5,775 nt of DNA, from positions 1 to 5,775 of the forward strand of contig SKOX01000171.1 in NCBI GenBank assembly GCA_007119835.1. The letters run 5' to 3'. Position 1 is the stretch's first letter. Each line of letters starts with the position of its first letter. Shown here piece after piece: positions 5,641 through 5,775 of this stretch. A program made the position numbers and the translations under genes. The notes under the pieces are model-generated. The model searched no databases and was not told the origin of the DNA. It worked only from the letters and a program-made list of their open reading frames with translations. The stretch is from Paracoccaceae bacterium. Lineage in GTDB: Bacteria; Pseudomonadota; Alphaproteobacteria; Rhodobacterales; Rhodobacteraceae.

Positions 5641-5775
5641 GTGACCCGCAACATCTCGCTCGACGCCGCCGCCGAAGCCATGGGCGAGGCGATGCGCCAA
5701 TCCGTACGCCGCAACGCCATGCTCTTCGTGCTTCAGGGCATCCTGCTGGTCGCCGCCGGCATCCTCGCCCTGATC
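5641..5775 (+). CDS. DUF308/HdeD-like membrane protein, 3' end cut by window
   Basis: Only the first 45 codons are present. The start is GTG at 5641, supported by AAGGA (5629-5633) 7 bases upstream; the in-frame ATG at 5680 has no such site. The visible product has a polar, Ala-rich N-terminal helix (DAAAEAMGEAMRQSVRRN) followed by a hydrophobic segment from about residue 27 (AMLFVLQGILLVAAGILALI). The RRN-x-x-LF-x-x-QG-x-L-x-x-AGI-ALI pattern is the opening of DUF308 proteins, the family of E. coli HdeD, a multi-span inner-membrane protein linked to acid resistance. In most bacteria the role of these homologues is unknown. Family assignment rests on one membrane segment, so another small membrane protein remains possible. 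Confidence 0.62.
   Translation, partial: MTRNISLDAAAEAMGEAMRQSVRRNAMLFVLQGILLVAAGILALI

Overview
The window is GC-rich chromosomal DNA, most likely from an alphaproteobacterium. The lineage call rests on one perfect LexA site of the alphaproteobacterial type (GTTC-N7-GTTC), an alphaproteobacterial-style Do/DegP protease, strong G/C preference at third codon positions and the overall gene content. Nothing here fixes the genus; Rhodobacterales or a relative is a guess.

Layout from left to right. (1) Bases 1-1452, plus strand: a nearly complete DegP/Do-family periplasmic serine protease whose first codons lie outside the window, followed by a hairpin. (2) Bases 1436-1942, minus strand, convergent with degP: a small gene encoding only the C-terminal OB-fold domain of the error-prone polymerase DnaE2. 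A perfect LexA box fused with a promoter lies directly against its start codon. (3) Bases 1959-2312: no intact gene, but the 3' end of a GMC-family oxidoreductase survives as a relic. (4) Bases 2313-2708, minus strand: an intact glyoxalase I (gloA) with a TTG start and two upstream inverted repeats. (5) Bases 2905-3386, minus strand: the frameshifted and truncated N-terminal part of an IS1380-family transposase. (6) Bases 3576-5081, minus strand: an intact HerA-like ATPase of the DUF853/YjgR family. (7) Bases 5082-5640: a gene-free spacer. (8) Bases 5641-5775, plus strand: the start of a DUF308/HdeD-like membrane protein that continues past the window end.

The genes do not form one pathway. 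The common thread is stress (periplasmic proteolysis, SOS response, methylglyoxal detoxification, an acid-resistance-like membrane protein). However, the segment from 1453 to about 3570 looks like a region of gene turnover: two gene relics and one orphan domain sit among intact genes. The item most worth following up is the orphan DnaE2 OB-fold gene under what looks like direct SOS control, with promoter geometry suggesting a leaderless transcript. It could be a small SOS protein in its own right or the scar of a deleted imuA-imuB-dnaE2 mutagenesis cassette.
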